From contig NZ_CP100416.1 in the NCBI RefSeq assembly GCF_026017845.1, forward strand, positions 252,288 to 316,287: a DNA stretch of 64,000 nucleotides, in the 5' to 3' direction. Shown here piece by piece: positions 1 to 9,038 of this stretch (positions are counted from its first letter, which is position 1; every line of letters begins with the position of its first letter). This stretch comes from Amycolatopsis mediterranei. GTDB lineage: Bacteria; Actinomycetota; Actinomycetes; Mycobacteriales; Pseudonocardiaceae. The position numbers and the translations under genes were made by a program. The notes under the pieces are model-generated. The model had not been told where the DNA came from. It saw only the letters and a program-made list of their open reading frames with translations, and ran no database searches.

Positions 1-2267
1 CAGACGCCCTTGCGCCCGGCCGCGGCCACCGCCGTGTCGGCCGCCGCGCAGGCGCCGTCGACGTCGTCGGTCGCCAGCAGCACGGAGATCAGCACCCCGG
101 CGGCCGACAGCACCACCGGGATCGGGCCGCGGTCCGGCGCGTGCACGCTCGCCGCGGTCAGGTGCCGTTGCGCGGCGGCGAACTCCCCGCGCACCGCCGC
201 GAGCCCGCCGAGCACCAGCGACGACTCCATCACGATCGGGCCGAGCTCCGGGTAGCTGTCCCGCAGTTGCTCGGCGGTCTCGGCCAGGCCGGTCCACCGC
301 CCGCGCACCCAATCCAGCCGGACGCGGGTGCCCTGGATCAGCCCGATCGCGTACAACGCGCCGGCGTCGGTCGCGCGCCGGACGCCCTCGGTCACCAGCC
401 GTTCGGCGCGGTCGAGGTGCCCGGCCCACGACTGGCCGTCGGCCAGGTTGCACCACAGCCGGGCCAGCTGGACGCGCTCGGCGACCGTGCCGACCGTGTC
501 CGACAGCGCCTCGAACTCCGCCCACGCCGAGCCGTCGCCGACGTGCGAGGCGGCGGCGATGCGGTCGGCGGTCAGCGCGAGCCGCAGCTCGGGGTCGTCG
601 AGCCGCTCGTACACCTCGCCCGCGCGGGCGCGCCAGGATTCGTGCCACGACAACGGCGTCAGCCCGTCGATCGGCTGGGCGAGCAGGGTGATCCCGCGGG
701 CGGCGAGGTCCGGCCGGTCGGTCAGCTCGCCGACCGCGCGCTCGACCTCCAGCCGGCCGCGGCCAAGCCCGCCGATGGTCCGGACCAGCAGCATGCCGAG
801 GCTCAGCCGGATCGATCCGCGGACCGACGGCGGCAGCGTCACCTCTTCGAGGACGCGCTGCAGCGTGCCGAGCACCTCGGGCCGGAACCCCCGCAGCGCG
901 ACCTGGCTCAGCTTGCCCGCCACGCGCCCGACGTCGGCCTGGGAGGGGCCGGGTTCGGCGAGCACCGCCTGCAGGAGGTCGATCGCGCGGGACGTCTCGC
1001 CGCGCGTGATCGCCTCGTCGGCGGCGGCTTCCGCGTAGTGCCGCCACTGGTCGACGCGGCCGGCGGCGCGAGAGTGCCGGGCCAGCAGCGTGAGCGGCGG
1101 GGACGGCTGCGCGGCGAGCACGCGGATCGCCTGCGCGTGCAGCAAAGCGCGTTCGGGGCCGCTCACGGTGTCGTAGACCGCCTTGCGCGCCAGCGGGTGC
1201 CGGAAGCCGTACCTGCCGTCGCCGACCTCGCCGAGCACCCCGCCGGAGAGGGTGCCGAGCAGCGCGGTGCGGAGGGTGTCGCCGGAGAGGCCGGCCAGTT
1301 CGCCGAGCACGTCGGCTTCGGCGCCGACGCCGAGCACCGCGGCCGCGCCGGCCAGCCGCACCGCCGGCTCCGGCAGCGCGGAAAGCCGTTCGGTGACCGC
1401 TTCCCGCAGCAGGAGCGGGACTTCGAGGTTTTCGAGCAGGCGGTCGGAGAGCACCTCGCCGACCGGCAGCCGTTCGGCCGCTTCCTTCAGCGCTCGCAGC
1501 GTTTCTTCGACCACGAACGGGATCCCGGCCGTGCACTCGTGCAGCTTCGCCGCGAAGTCGTCGGTCACCCGGGGCAGTTCGAGGAGGTCGGCGGCCAGCT
1601 CGCGCACGGCCGCGACGTCGAGCGCGCCGAGCGAGACGCGGGCGGAATGGACCGCCGGGCCGGTGCGGAACAGCGCCCCTCGTGCCCCGGCCCCCGCCTC
1701 GGTCGCGGACCGGTGGGTGGCGACCACCGCCAGCTCGGGCGGCATCGTGCCGGCGAGGAACCGCAGGAAGTCGCGGGTGTCCTCGTCGGCCCACTGGAGG
1801 TCGTCGATCAGCACGAGCGCCGGCCCGCAGGCGGCCAGCAGCTCGCGCATCGCGCGGAACACGCGGTGGCGCTCGGCGACCGGGTCGGCGAGGGGCTCGG
1901 GCCGCGGAGGAAGCGCTTCCGCGAGCTCCGGCAGCAACGGCCGCAGCACACCGGCGACCGGGCTGAGCGGTCCGAGCGGGGTGGCGCCGACCGCGCGAAG
2001 CGCTTCCAGGACGGGCCCGTAGGGAAACGGTTCCCGCAGCGGCTGGCAGGCGCCGGTGAGCACCCGGCCGCCGTCGAACTCCTTGCGGCGCCCGATCTCC
2101 GCGAGCAGCCGGGAGCGGCCCATGCCCGGCTCGCCCTCGATGAGGACCGCGGCCGGGCGCCGCCGGAGCACGGCGACGATGGCGTCGAGCTCGGTGTCGC
2201 GGCCGGTCAGCCGGGCGGGTCCGGACCGGACGGACACCGAGGTGGGGCGGGGGGCGGCCAGCCACAT
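1..2267 (-). CDS. LuxR-type transcriptional regulator with N-terminal AAA/STAND ATPase (C-terminus missing)
   Basis: The visible 755 residues match the large LAL/STAND regulators: an ATPase domain, then a long helical repeat region of the TPR kind. A GxxGxGRS P-loop (GEPGMGRS, residues 45-52) follows a TGRDTEL box, and a Walker B strand (ALVLIDDLQWAD) lies near residue 150. The usual P-loop lysine is arginine here. The C-terminal LuxR helix-turn-helix expected of the family would lie beyond the window edge, so the class is inferred. The ATG was chosen because GAGGAGG sits four bases upstream; a long empty region follows it. Such proteins usually activate nearby genes in response to a small-molecule inducer; no target can be named. 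Confidence 0.8.
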   Translation of the reverse strand, partial: MWLAAPRPTSVSVRSGPARLTGRDTELDAIVAVLRRRPAAVLIEGEPGMGRSRLLAEIGRRKEFDGGRVLTGACQPLREPFPYGPVLEALRAVGATPLGPLSPVAGVLRPLLPELAEALPPRPEPLADPVAERHRVFRAMRELLAACGPALVLIDDLQWADEDTRDFLRFLAGTMPPELAVVATHRSATEAGAGARGALFRTGPAVHSARVSLGALDVAAVRELAADLLELPRVTDDFAAKLHECTAGIPFVVEETLRALKEAAERLPVGEVLSDRLLENLEVPLLLREAVTERLSALPEPAVRLAGAAAVLGVGAEADVLGELAGLSGDTLRTALLGTLSGGVLGEVGDGRYGFRHPLARKAVYDTVSGPERALLHAQAIRVLAAQPSPPLTLLARHSRAAGRVDQWRHYAEAAADEAITRGETSRAIDLLQAVLAEPGPSQADVGRVAGKLSQVALRGFRPEVLGTLQRVLEEVTLPPSVRGSIRLSLGMLLVRTIGGLGRGRLEVERAVGELTDRPDLAARGITLLAQPIDGLTPLSWHESWRARAGEVYERLDDPELRLALTADRIAAASHVGDGSAWAEFEALSDTVGTVAERVQLARLWCNLADGQSWAGHLDRAERLVTEGVRRATDAGALYAIGLIQGTRVRLDWVRGRWTGLAETAEQLRDSYPELGPIVMESSLVLGGLAAVRGEFAAAQRHLTAASVHAPDRGPIPVVLSAAGVLISVLLATDDVDGACAAADTAVAAAGRKGV

Positions 2268-2775
2268 ATGACCTCCTCGACGCGCACCGATACCCCTGGG
2301 GGTTCCGGGGGCTCGCCCCCGGCTGGGGCCTGGGCTCGGCCCCGAGGGCCGAGTCCAGTGCGCGGGAGCCTAAGCAGCGCTGATCCGTCCGTAAACCTTT
2401 CACCGAATACGTGGCCGGTACCGTCGTCACACGTCCGCCTACCCGCTGTCACCGGTTTGCTGCGGGATCGGCGGGAATCGGGTCACCGTGCGTGCGAAAC
2501 CCGGGCCGATCGCCCGTTCGAACGTCGCTTCACGCGTTCGAGTGCTGCCGGAGGCTACGGAAAGTAGTTCACGGAAACCCTACTTACGGACCTGTCCGAC
2601 CGGGTGACACCAGGCGCTTGCGCCCGGCCGGAGCAGGGGATACGTCCTCGGTGAATGCGTATACCCATTCGCCGGGCGTCCGGATTGCACCGTAACGACC
2701 ACTGCGGGGACGCTCACTCGGGGAGTACCACTGCGTGGCCGGTGTGGAGCCGCGCGTAACCACCTAGGGAGAAGC
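2268..2775. other. Intergenic region between divergent regulator and secreted protease
   Basis: No convincing gene is seen in these 508 bases. The stretch must hold the promoters of the leftward LuxR-type regulator and the rightward protease. An inverted repeat AAGTAG-N12-CTACTT lies at 2572-2595. A second, imperfect one (GGTGAATG...CATTCGCC) lies near 2650-2673. Either could be an operator; neither matches a site I can name. A GGGAGAAGC ribosome-binding site ends the region. Confidence 0.5.
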
Positions 2776-3879
2776 ATGAAGATCGCGAGACTTCTCGGTG
2801 CCGCTGCCACCGCGGTGATGGCGACGGGCGCGCTGGCCGCGACCGCCGTCCCCGCGTCGGGCCAGGACCTGCTGAACCCGGACATGGTGCCCGCCATGCA
2901 GCGGGACCTCGGCCTGACCCACGACCAGGCGCTCGCGCGGCTGAAGAACGAGGACGTCGCGAACAAGGTCACCGAGTCGCTCACCGCGGCCCTCGGCGAC
3001 GCGTTCGGCGGCGCCACCTACAACGCCGCCACGGGCAAGGCGCACGTCACCACGACGAACGCCGCGCTGGCCGGCAAGATCCGCGAAGCCGGTGCGGAAG
3101 CCGAAGTCGTCAAGTTCAGCGCGCGGCAGCTCAATTCCACTGTGGACAGGCTGAACGCCGCCGACAAGGCCGCGCCCGCCGCGATCACCGGCTGGGGCGT
3201 CGACGACGCCACCAACCGCGTCACCCTCGACGTGCTGCAGGGCCAGCGCGCCGCCGCGGACGCGTTCCTCGCGAAGTCCAATGTGGACAAGACCGCGGTG
3301 ACGATCCGCGAAACGGCCACCAAGCCGACGACGTTCGCCAACATCCGGGGTGGCGACGCCTACTACATCGGTGGTTCGGCCCGCTGTTCGGTCGGCTTCT
3401 CCACGACCACCGGCTTCCTCACCGCCGGCCACTGCGGCGCGCTCACCGGCGGCGGCGCGCTGACCGGGTCGAACGGCGCATCGCTCGGCAGCTGGATCAC
3501 CTACCGCTTCCCGGGCAGCGACTACGCGGCGGTCCGCACCAACAGCAACTGGACCCCCGTCGCGCAGATGAACAACGGGACCGCGGTGCGTGGTTCGTCG
3601 AACGCCGCGACCGGCTCGTCGGTCTGCAAGGCCGGCTCGACCACCGGCTGGACCTGCGGCACCATCGGCGCCAAGAACCAGAGCGTCCGCTACTCCGAGG
3701 GCACGGTCAACGGCATGACCGCGACCAACGTCCACTCGGCGGCCGGTGACTCGGGCGGCGGTTTCATCGCCGGCAACTACGCGCAGGGCCTGCTGTCCGG
3801 CGGCAACTCGTCCGTGACGTACTTCTTCCCGATCGCCCCGGCGCTGTCGGGCACCGGCACCACCCTCAAGACCAGCTGA
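2776..3879 (+). CDS. Secreted S1-family serine protease (streptogrisin / alpha-lytic protease type)
   Basis: This 367-residue preproprotein starts with a signal peptide (about residues 1-29, ending ASGQ). A propeptide of roughly 160 residues follows, and a chymotrypsin-like mature domain begins near Ile190 (IRGGDAYYIGG). The catalytic triad is visible: His219 in TAGHCG, Asp249 in GSDYAAV and Ser326 in GDSGGG. Paired cysteines typical of streptogrisins are present. The propeptide acts as folding chaperone and inhibitor in this family. The product is exported and is expected to degrade extracellular protein. The ATG has GGGAGAA just upstream. A strong hairpin ends the transcript. Confidence 0.93.
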   Translation: MKIARLLGAAATAVMATGALAATAVPASGQDLLNPDMVPAMQRDLGLTHDQALARLKNEDVANKVTESLTAALGDAFGGATYNAATGKAHVTTTNAALAGKIREAGAEAEVVKFSARQLNSTVDRLNAADKAAPAAITGWGVDDATNRVTLDVLQGQRAAADAFLAKSNVDKTAVTIRETATKPTTFANIRGGDAYYIGGSARCSVGFSTTTGFLTAGHCGALTGGGALTGSNGASLGSWITYRFPGSDYAAVRTNSNWTPVAQMNNGTAVRGSSNAATGSSVCKAGSTTGWTCGTIGAKNQSVRYSEGTVNGMTATNVHSAAGDSGGGFIAGNYAQGLLSGGNSSVTYFFPIAPALSGTGTTLKTS

Positions 3880-3894
3880 CCCCCCGGCAAGCGA

Positions 3895-3939
3895 AAGGGC
3901 GGGTTCCGGGCGCCTCCAGCGCGCCCGGAACCCGCCCTT
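3895..3939. terminator. Bidirectional hairpin terminator
   Basis: A perfect 19-bp stem (3895-3913 with 3921-3939) surrounds a 7-base loop. It lies between the converging protease and SsgA-like genes and probably serves both. It has no U-tract, which is usual for actinobacterial hairpins. Confidence 0.85.
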
Positions 3940-3971
3940 CGTTCCTCGCCGCGGGAATGGGAGGTTCAAGG

Positions 3972-4376
3972 TCAGACGTTGCTGATCTCCTCGATCAGCC
4001 CGTCGACGTCGAAGTGCGCGCTCTCTTCGCCGAGCGGCACCAGTTCGGTTGACGCGTCCAGGAAGGTCCGGACGTCTTCGACTTCGAGCTCGAACGACGC
4101 ATAGCCGTCCGGTGACTCGATTTCCAGGGTGAGGAAGTCTTCGTCATCGGAGAGATCCGGGCGGATCCGGACGTCGCCGAGGCCGGCCGGCTCGTCGAGC
4201 CCGGCCACGAGGAGGTCACGCGCGAAGGTCCACTCGATCCACCGGCCGCGCTCGGTCCGGAAGGCCACGGTCACCGCGAAGGGTTCGTGGGCGTGGTAGG
4301 ACAGGCGGGACAGGACGGGCGTGGTGCTCTCGTTCAGCAGCACGAACTGGCTCTGGTGTACGGCGTCGGTGTGCAC
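3972..4376 (-). CDS. SsgA-like (SALP) cell-division/sporulation regulator
   Basis: The 134-residue acidic protein matches the SsgA/SsgB family in length and pattern: FVLLNESTTPVLSRLSYHAHEPFAVTVAF, then RGRWIEWTFARDLLVAGL and an acidic C-terminus. SALPs localise to division sites and help position FtsZ and peptidoglycan remodelling in sporulating actinomycetes; SsgB is the conserved member. I chose the GTG start because AGGAGGGG precedes it closely and the protein then begins in register with the family; an upstream ATG would add an unsupported tail. The gene stands alone, with its promoter in the roughly 200-base gap to the Lrp gene. Whether it is SsgB itself cannot be decided by eye. Confidence 0.82.
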   Translation of the reverse strand: MHTDAVHQSQFVLLNESTTPVLSRLSYHAHEPFAVTVAFRTERGRWIEWTFARDLLVAGLDEPAGLGDVRIRPDLSDDEDFLTLEIESPDGYASFELEVEDVRTFLDASTELVPLGEESAHFDVDGLIEEISNV

Positions 4377-4573
4377 GGCCCCTCCTGGAGTCTCGCGGTG
4401 GTTCGCGCGGCGCGAACTGTTCGGCAAGGAGATGACCAGGGCCAACGGTCATGACGGAGAAACTCTCACGTTCACTTGATCGGTTGCATCCGTCCTTTGT
4501 GGTGTAACACCGGGCACACACCCCTTGCGCTCAGGCGGCCACGGGTGGTGACGGCGGCCGGCCGAATCCCGGC

Positions 4574-5047
4574 TCACGGGTCGAGCGGCAGGCTGAGCCC
4601 GACCTTCACGCGATCCATCGCCACGCTGGTCGTGAAGTGCCGGACGTTCGGGTTGTCGAAGAACATCCGCCGGGTGAACGCCTCGAAGGCCGCCATGTCC
4701 GGGCACGTCACGATCAGCACGAAGTCCGCCGTGCCGGTGACGTAGTAGCACTGCTGGATCGCGTCTTCGGCCAGCACCTGGCGGCGGAACCCGTCGAAGA
4801 CCGCGAGGTTCTCCCGCTCCATCTCGACCGTCACCACGAACGTCATGCCCAGCCCGAGCGCCTCCGGCGACAGCACCGCCACCTCGCGCTCGATGACGCC
4901 GGCCTCGCGCAGCCGCTTGATCCGCCGCTGCACCGCCGCGGCCGAGAGCCCGACCTTCGCGCCGATCGTTTCGGCGATCGTGCGGGCGTCCGCCTGGAGA
5001 CAGGCGAGGATGGCGATGTCCAGCTGGTCGAGGTCGGGTGTCCGCAC
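4574..5047 (-). CDS. Lrp/AsnC-family transcriptional regulator
   Basis: The 157-residue protein has the Lrp plan. An N-terminal AsnC helix-turn-helix (LDQLDIAILACLQADART ... GLSAAAVQRRIKRLREAGVI) comes first, then a RAM ligand-binding alpha/beta domain (VTVEMERENL ... YYVTGTADFVLIVTCPDM). Such proteins form octamers that respond to amino acids and usually control a neighbouring metabolic or transport gene. Here the divergent neighbour is the ketosynthase III gene about 200 bases away, but a regulatory link is only a guess. No clear operator was seen in the gap. Confidence 0.88.
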   Translation of the reverse strand: MRTPDLDQLDIAILACLQADARTIAETIGAKVGLSAAAVQRRIKRLREAGVIEREVAVLSPEALGLGMTFVVTVEMERENLAVFDGFRRQVLAEDAIQQCYYVTGTADFVLIVTCPDMAAFEAFTRRMFFDNPNVRHFTTSVAMDRVKVGLSLPLDP

Positions 5048-5248
5048 TCCAGCAGGCTAACCGGCACCCCCGACAATTCGCCGTGGATCACTCCTCCGTG
5101 ACGTCGCTCACTACCCCCTCCGAAGGGAAGATGAAACAACTTTTTACGTGAGCTCGAACACAACTGACCGGTCTACCAGGGGGTAGCCCATAGAAGTGGA
5201 AGACCAGCCGGTCGCTCCGCCAACCCGCCGGCGTGGGGAGGCTCTCCC

Positions 5249-6238
5249 GTGCCCGCACCTGCCGCCGTGCTGACCGGTCTCGGTTCGTGGTTGCCGACGA
5301 AAGTCCTGGACAACCACGAAATCGCCGCCCGGCTCGACACCTCGGACGAGTGGATCCGGACCCGCACCGGGATCCGCGAACGCCGCGTCGCCGGGCCCGG
5401 TGAGTCCACTGTGGATCTCGCGGTCGGGGCGGGCCGCGAAGCGCTCGGGGGCACGTCGGCCGACGCCGTCGTCCTCGCCACCGCCACGCCCGACCAGCCC
5501 TGCCCGGCCAGCGCACCGCAGGTCGCCGCCCGGCTCGGGCTCGGCACGGCCGCGGCGTTCGACGTCAACGCCGTCTGCAGCGGCTTCGTCTACGCCCTCG
5601 CCACGGCCGCCGGCTTCATCGCGGGCGGGCTGGCCGAGCGCGTGCTCGTGATCGGCGCCGACACCTTCACCACGCTCATCGACCCCAACGACCGGACCAC
5701 CGTGCCGATCTTCGGTGACGGCGCGGGCGCGGTCCTGCTGCGCGCGGGGGAGGCCGGCGAGCCGGGCGCGTTCGGCCCGTTCGACCTGCACAGCGAGGGC
5801 GAACACGCCGAACTGCTGTGGGTCGAGGCCGGTGGCGCCCGGAAGCGGCTTTCCGACACCCCGGCCGACCGCTTCCTCGCCATGCAGGGCACGGCCGTGT
5901 TCCGCCACGCCTGCGCGCGCATGGCGGAGTCGTCGCGGACGGTGCTCGATCGCGCGGGCTGGATGGTCGGCGACGTCGACCGCTTCGTCGGGCACCAGGC
6001 GAACATCCGGATCCTCCAGGCGACGGCCAAGCAGCTCGGCATGCCCGCCGACGCCGTGGTCGCCAACATCGACCGGGTCGGCAACACCAGTGCCGCGTCC
6101 ATCCCGCTCGCCCTGGCCGACGCCCACGCCGACGGCACTCTCGTGCCCGGTCACCGCGTGCTGCTGAGCGCGTTCGGCGCCGGCCTGACCTGGGGCTCGA
6201 CCGTGCTGCGCTGGCCGGACCTGGATCAGCTGCCCTGA
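5249..6238 (+). CDS. fabH: Beta-ketoacyl-ACP synthase III family protein
   Basis: The 329-residue protein carries the complete KAS III signature: the N-terminal GLGSWLPTKVLDNHEIAARL segment, DEWIRTRTGIRERR, and the triad Cys110 (NAVCSGF), His249 (GHQANIRI) and Asn279 (GNTSAAS). KAS III condenses an acyl-CoA starter with malonyl-ACP to begin fatty-acid or polyketide chains. No fab or polyketide genes flank it, so a housekeeping role is not shown; it may be a stand-alone paralogue. The GTG start follows GGGGAGG at good spacing. Its last 13 bases overlap the convergent cyclase gene. Confidence 0.88.
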   Translation: MPAPAAVLTGLGSWLPTKVLDNHEIAARLDTSDEWIRTRTGIRERRVAGPGESTVDLAVGAGREALGGTSADAVVLATATPDQPCPASAPQVAARLGLGTAAAFDVNAVCSGFVYALATAAGFIAGGLAERVLVIGADTFTTLIDPNDRTTVPIFGDGAGAVLLRAGEAGEPGAFGPFDLHSEGEHAELLWVEAGGARKRLSDTPADRFLAMQGTAVFRHACARMAESSRTVLDRAGWMVGDVDRFVGHQANIRILQATAKQLGMPADAVVANIDRVGNTSAASIPLALADAHADGTLVPGHRVLLSAFGAGLTWGSTVLRWPDLDQLP

Positions 6239-7719
6239 GGGCCGGTCGTCCAGGTCGGCGTCGCCTCCGCGCGGCCGCGCAGCTCCAGCTCGCCGTGCTT
6301 CTGCCAGTGGGCGGCTTCGCCCGCCAGCGCCGTGGAGACGACGGCGTCGCTGGCGAGCACCCGTGACGGGACCGCCTTGGCGAGTTCGGTGAGCCGCGCG
6401 GCCTCGTTGACCGCGTCGCCGATCACGGTGTACTCGAACCGGCTGCTGGTGCCGAGCTGCCCGGCGAACACCGGGCCGCTGGAGACGCCGACGCCGAGGT
6501 CGAGCTCGCCGGCCGCGCGCACCGCGTCCCGGATCGCCCGCGCCGCGGCCAGTGCGGCCGTCGGGGCGTCCGCGAGCCGCGTCGGCGCGCCGAAGATGCA
6601 CAGCGCGGCGTCCCCCTGGAACTTGTTGACCAGCCCGCCGCGCGCGTTGACCGCGGAGACGACCGCGGCGAACAGCCGGTTCAGCTTCCCGACCAGTTCC
6701 TCCGGCGGGGTGCGATAGGCCAGCGCGGTCGAGTCGACGACGTCGACGAACAACGCCGTGACCTCGCGGACGTCGCCCGAGAGGGACGCGCCGTACTCCA
6801 GGGCGTGCCGGGCGACCTCGGCGCCGACGTGCCGGCCGAACAGGTCCCGCATCCGCGCCTGTTCGCGCAGGCCGGCAGCGAGCTGGTTCACCGACGTCTG
6901 GAGCAGGCCGATCTCGCTGGAGTCGTCGACGTCCACGACGACGTCGTTGTTGCCGCGCGCGATCTCGTCGAGCGCCACGCGCAGCCGGTGCAGCGGCGCC
7001 GCGACCGCCCTGGCCAGCAGTGCCGTGCCGATCGCGCCCACGCCGAGGCCGATCACCGAAAGCATGATCAGGCTCGCGGTGTGGTCGCCCGAGCCCGGCT
7101 CCGGGGGCGTGGCGATGAGCAGCACGCCGACCAGCGGGACGCCGCTGGCCAGCGCCCAGGTGACGACCAGCCGGGTCAGCACGGTGACCGGCAGCGAGCC
7201 GCGCGGTGGCAGGACATCCAGGGCGATCGTCATCACCGGCCGCGCCACCCACTCGGCCGCGAGGTAGGTGAGGCCGACGGTGGTGAGCCCGCCGAGCCCG
7301 ATCACCGTGGCCATGCCGACCGCGTCGTCGCTCGAGCCGAGTGTCCCGGCGAGCACGGTGAGGATGACGGTGCCGATGAGCCAGAGGGTGCCGCTGACCA
7401 CCGCCATGTCGACCGGCAGCCGCAGCGCGCGCCGCGCCTCGCTGGCCGACGGCGGGCGCCCGAGCACGAACCAGATCACGGTGCGGCGCTGCAGCCACGC
7501 CGTCCACAGCGTCCCGGCGAGCAGCGCCGCGGCGACGATGCCGGCCGCGGTCAGGCCGAGCACCCAGCCGCGGTCGCCGACGTCGTTCGGCAGGCCCTGC
7601 AGCACCAGCAGCAGCGCGACCACGCCGGAGCCGGCGACGCTCGAGCCGAGGCCCAGCCCGGCGAAGCCCAGGCTGGTGCGCAACACCACCCGGAAGTTCT
7701 TCACGGCGATCTTGCGCAC
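6226..7719 (-). CDS. Membrane-bound class III adenylate/guanylate cyclase with HAMP domain
   Basis: The 497-residue protein has six or so hydrophobic segments in its first 230 residues. A HAMP linker follows (about 232-285, LLARAVAAPLHRLRVALDEIARGNND), then a C-terminal class III cyclase domain. Catalytic features are visible: metal-binding Asp326 in LFVDVVDST and Asp370 in KFQGDAA, Lys366 as a purine-contact residue, and YTVIGDAVNEAARL with the transition-state Asn/Arg. The layout resembles the mycobacterial Rv1318c-Rv1320c group. It should make cAMP at the inner membrane in response to an unknown signal. It reads towards fabH and overlaps its end. Confidence 0.9.
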   Translation of the reverse strand: MRKIAVKNFRVVLRTSLGFAGLGLGSSVAGSGVVALLLVLQGLPNDVGDRGWVLGLTAAGIVAAALLAGTLWTAWLQRRTVIWFVLGRPPSASEARRALRLPVDMAVVSGTLWLIGTVILTVLAGTLGSSDDAVGMATVIGLGGLTTVGLTYLAAEWVARPVMTIALDVLPPRGSLPVTVLTRLVVTWALASGVPLVGVLLIATPPEPGSGDHTASLIMLSVIGLGVGAIGTALLARAVAAPLHRLRVALDEIARGNNDVVVDVDDSSEIGLLQTSVNQLAAGLREQARMRDLFGRHVGAEVARHALEYGASLSGDVREVTALFVDVVDSTALAYRTPPEELVGKLNRLFAAVVSAVNARGGLVNKFQGDAALCIFGAPTRLADAPTAALAAARAIRDAVRAAGELDLGVGVSSGPVFAGQLGTSSRFEYTVIGDAVNEAARLTELAKAVPSRVLASDAVVSTALAGEAAHWQKHGELELRGRAEATPTWTTGPQGS

Positions 7720-7755
7720 GGCGTCGATCGTAGTGGCGCGGGCGCCGGAGTCGCG

Positions 7756-8270
7756 TCAGAAGCGGTACCGCACGATGTGCGCGGTCCGGGCCGGCGGCGG
7801 GAAGACCTTCAGCATCCGCAGCTGGAACCGGGTGATCCGCCCCAGCCTGGCCGGCACCTCCGGGCTCGCCCAGTGGCCGGCGTCCAATGAGGACTCACAC
7901 GTGAGGCCGCAGCGCTCGAGCTCGCGCGGGTCGTCGACGCCCCAGTACAGCGTCGCGCCCGCCTTGCGCACCGGCCCGTTGAGCTTCTGGGTCTTGATGG
8001 CCGTCCGGCTGAAGAGGTCGCAGATCAGCTCGTCCGACGGGAACTTCTCGACCAGCCGGCGGAACAGTTCGGTGCCGCTCTCGGGTTTCAGGTACATCGT
8101 GAGGCCCTCGGCGACGATCAGCGCCGGCCGGTCCGATGGCACCTGCTCGAGCCACGCGAAGTCGGTCACCGACGAGCTGATGTGCGTCTGGTTCGGCGCC
8201 GGGGGTACAGCTTTTCGCGCAGCTCGACGACCTCGGGGTAGTCGACGTCGTACCAGCGGACCTGCTCCAT
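7756..8270 (-). pseudogene. Truncated and frameshifted LCM/TcmP-type SAM-dependent methyltransferase
   Basis: Two reading frames together give the C-terminal half of a leucine-carboxyl-methyltransferase-like enzyme. The upstream frame starts MEQVRWYDVDYPEVVELREKL. It shifts at a run of five G (8201-8205), and the other frame continues with APNQTHISSSVTDFAWLEQVP through VAEGLTMYL to the end. One extra base in the run would join them. The usual N-terminal half with the SAM-binding GxGxDTR motif is absent: immediately upstream lies a short gap and the end of the GntR gene. The locus is therefore most likely a remnant; the homopolymer shift alone could be a sequencing error, but the missing N-terminus could not. 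Confidence 0.72.
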
Positions 8271-8285
8271 CACGACCCCAGAAGG

Positions 8286-8301
8286 TTCACAACCTTGTGA
8301 A
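8286..8301. promoter_or_regulatory. Inverted repeat TTCACAA-CC-TTGTGAA
   Basis: A perfect 7-bp inverted repeat with a 2-base spacer lies in the 35-base gap before the methyltransferase remnant and just after the GntR gene. It looks like a dimeric repressor site. It could be an operator left from the intact methyltransferase gene or a small hairpin ending the GntR transcript. Confidence 0.45.
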
Positions 8302-8305
8302 AAGA

Positions 8306-8995
8306 CTAGCGCGTTTCGGGGTGGGCGGCGTAGTCGTGCGCGTAGGTCTTGGCGTCCACCAGGTGCTTGAGGGTCAGCTCGCGGGCGGCGGCGGGATCGG
8401 ACCGGCGGATGGCGTCGAGGATGGCGCGGTGGTCGGCGACGGCCTTGCGGATCTGCCCGGGCAGCCGCAGCGCCGCCCGCCGCTCCTCGCCGACCAGGGC
8501 GAGCACGGACCGCAGCAGCCCGGCGACGTCGTCGTTCCCGGCGTTCTGCGCGATCACCCGGTGGAACTCGGCATCGGCGGCGATGACGTGCAGCATGTCC
8601 CCGGCTTCGGCGGCCTGCGCCATCTCGGCGACGTTGTCCTCGAGCCGGCTCACGGTCTTCGCTCCCGCGTGCCGGGCCAGCCGTTCGGCGAGGGTCGGCT
8701 CGACGGTGGCGCGCAGGTCGAAGAGCTTTTCGACGAGCTGGTCGTGCTCGGTGAACCAGGTCCGCAGCGGCTGTTCCTGCTGCTCGCGCACGTAGGTGCC
8801 GGAGCCGGCGCGGATCTGGACGTACCCGATGGAGGCGAGGACGCGCAGGGCCTGCCGCAACGACCCCCGGCTGATGCCCAGCTCTTCGCAGAGGACGCGC
8901 TCGGCGGGCAGCCGCGAGCCGGGCGGCAGGTCGCCGGAGTCGATCCGCGCCCGCAGCCGGTCGACGGTCGCGCTCCAGACCTGCTCGGTGTCCAC
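8306..8995 (-). CDS. GntR-family regulator, FadR subfamily (FCD domain)
   Basis: The 229-residue protein begins with a GntR winged helix-turn-helix (RIDSGDLPPGSRLPAERVL, GISRGSLRQALRVLASIGYV, residues about 10-70). An all-helical FCD effector domain follows, with the conserved metal/ligand pattern around DAEFHRVIAQNAGN and the C-terminal HRAILDAIRRSDPAAARELTLKHL. FadR-group members sense small carboxylates or sugar acids. No catabolic operon adjoins it; downstream on the same strand is only the methyltransferase remnant, so its target is unknown. Confidence 0.88.
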   Translation of the reverse strand: MDTEQVWSATVDRLRARIDSGDLPPGSRLPAERVLCEELGISRGSLRQALRVLASIGYVQIRAGSGTYVREQQEQPLRTWFTEHDQLVEKLFDLRATVEPTLAERLARHAGAKTVSRLEDNVAEMAQAAEAGDMLHVIAADAEFHRVIAQNAGNDDVAGLLRSVLALVGEERRAALRLPGQIRKAVADHRAILDAIRRSDPAAARELTLKHLVDAKTYAHDYAAHPETR

Positions 8996-9038
8996 GGGCT
9001 CATCCTCTCAGCTCGAGAAACTGTCGGGGGTGGCTGCC

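Noticed and set aside
141..2567. Very long rightward open frame of more than 800 codons
   Set aside because: It is the antisense shadow of the LuxR/AAA regulator; its translation is Arg/Gly/Pro-rich without any domain, while the opposite strand carries clear ATPase motifs.
5144..7507. Leftward open frame of almost 790 codons across fabH and the cyclase gene
   Set aside because: It crosses two well-supported genes in other frames and has shadow composition.
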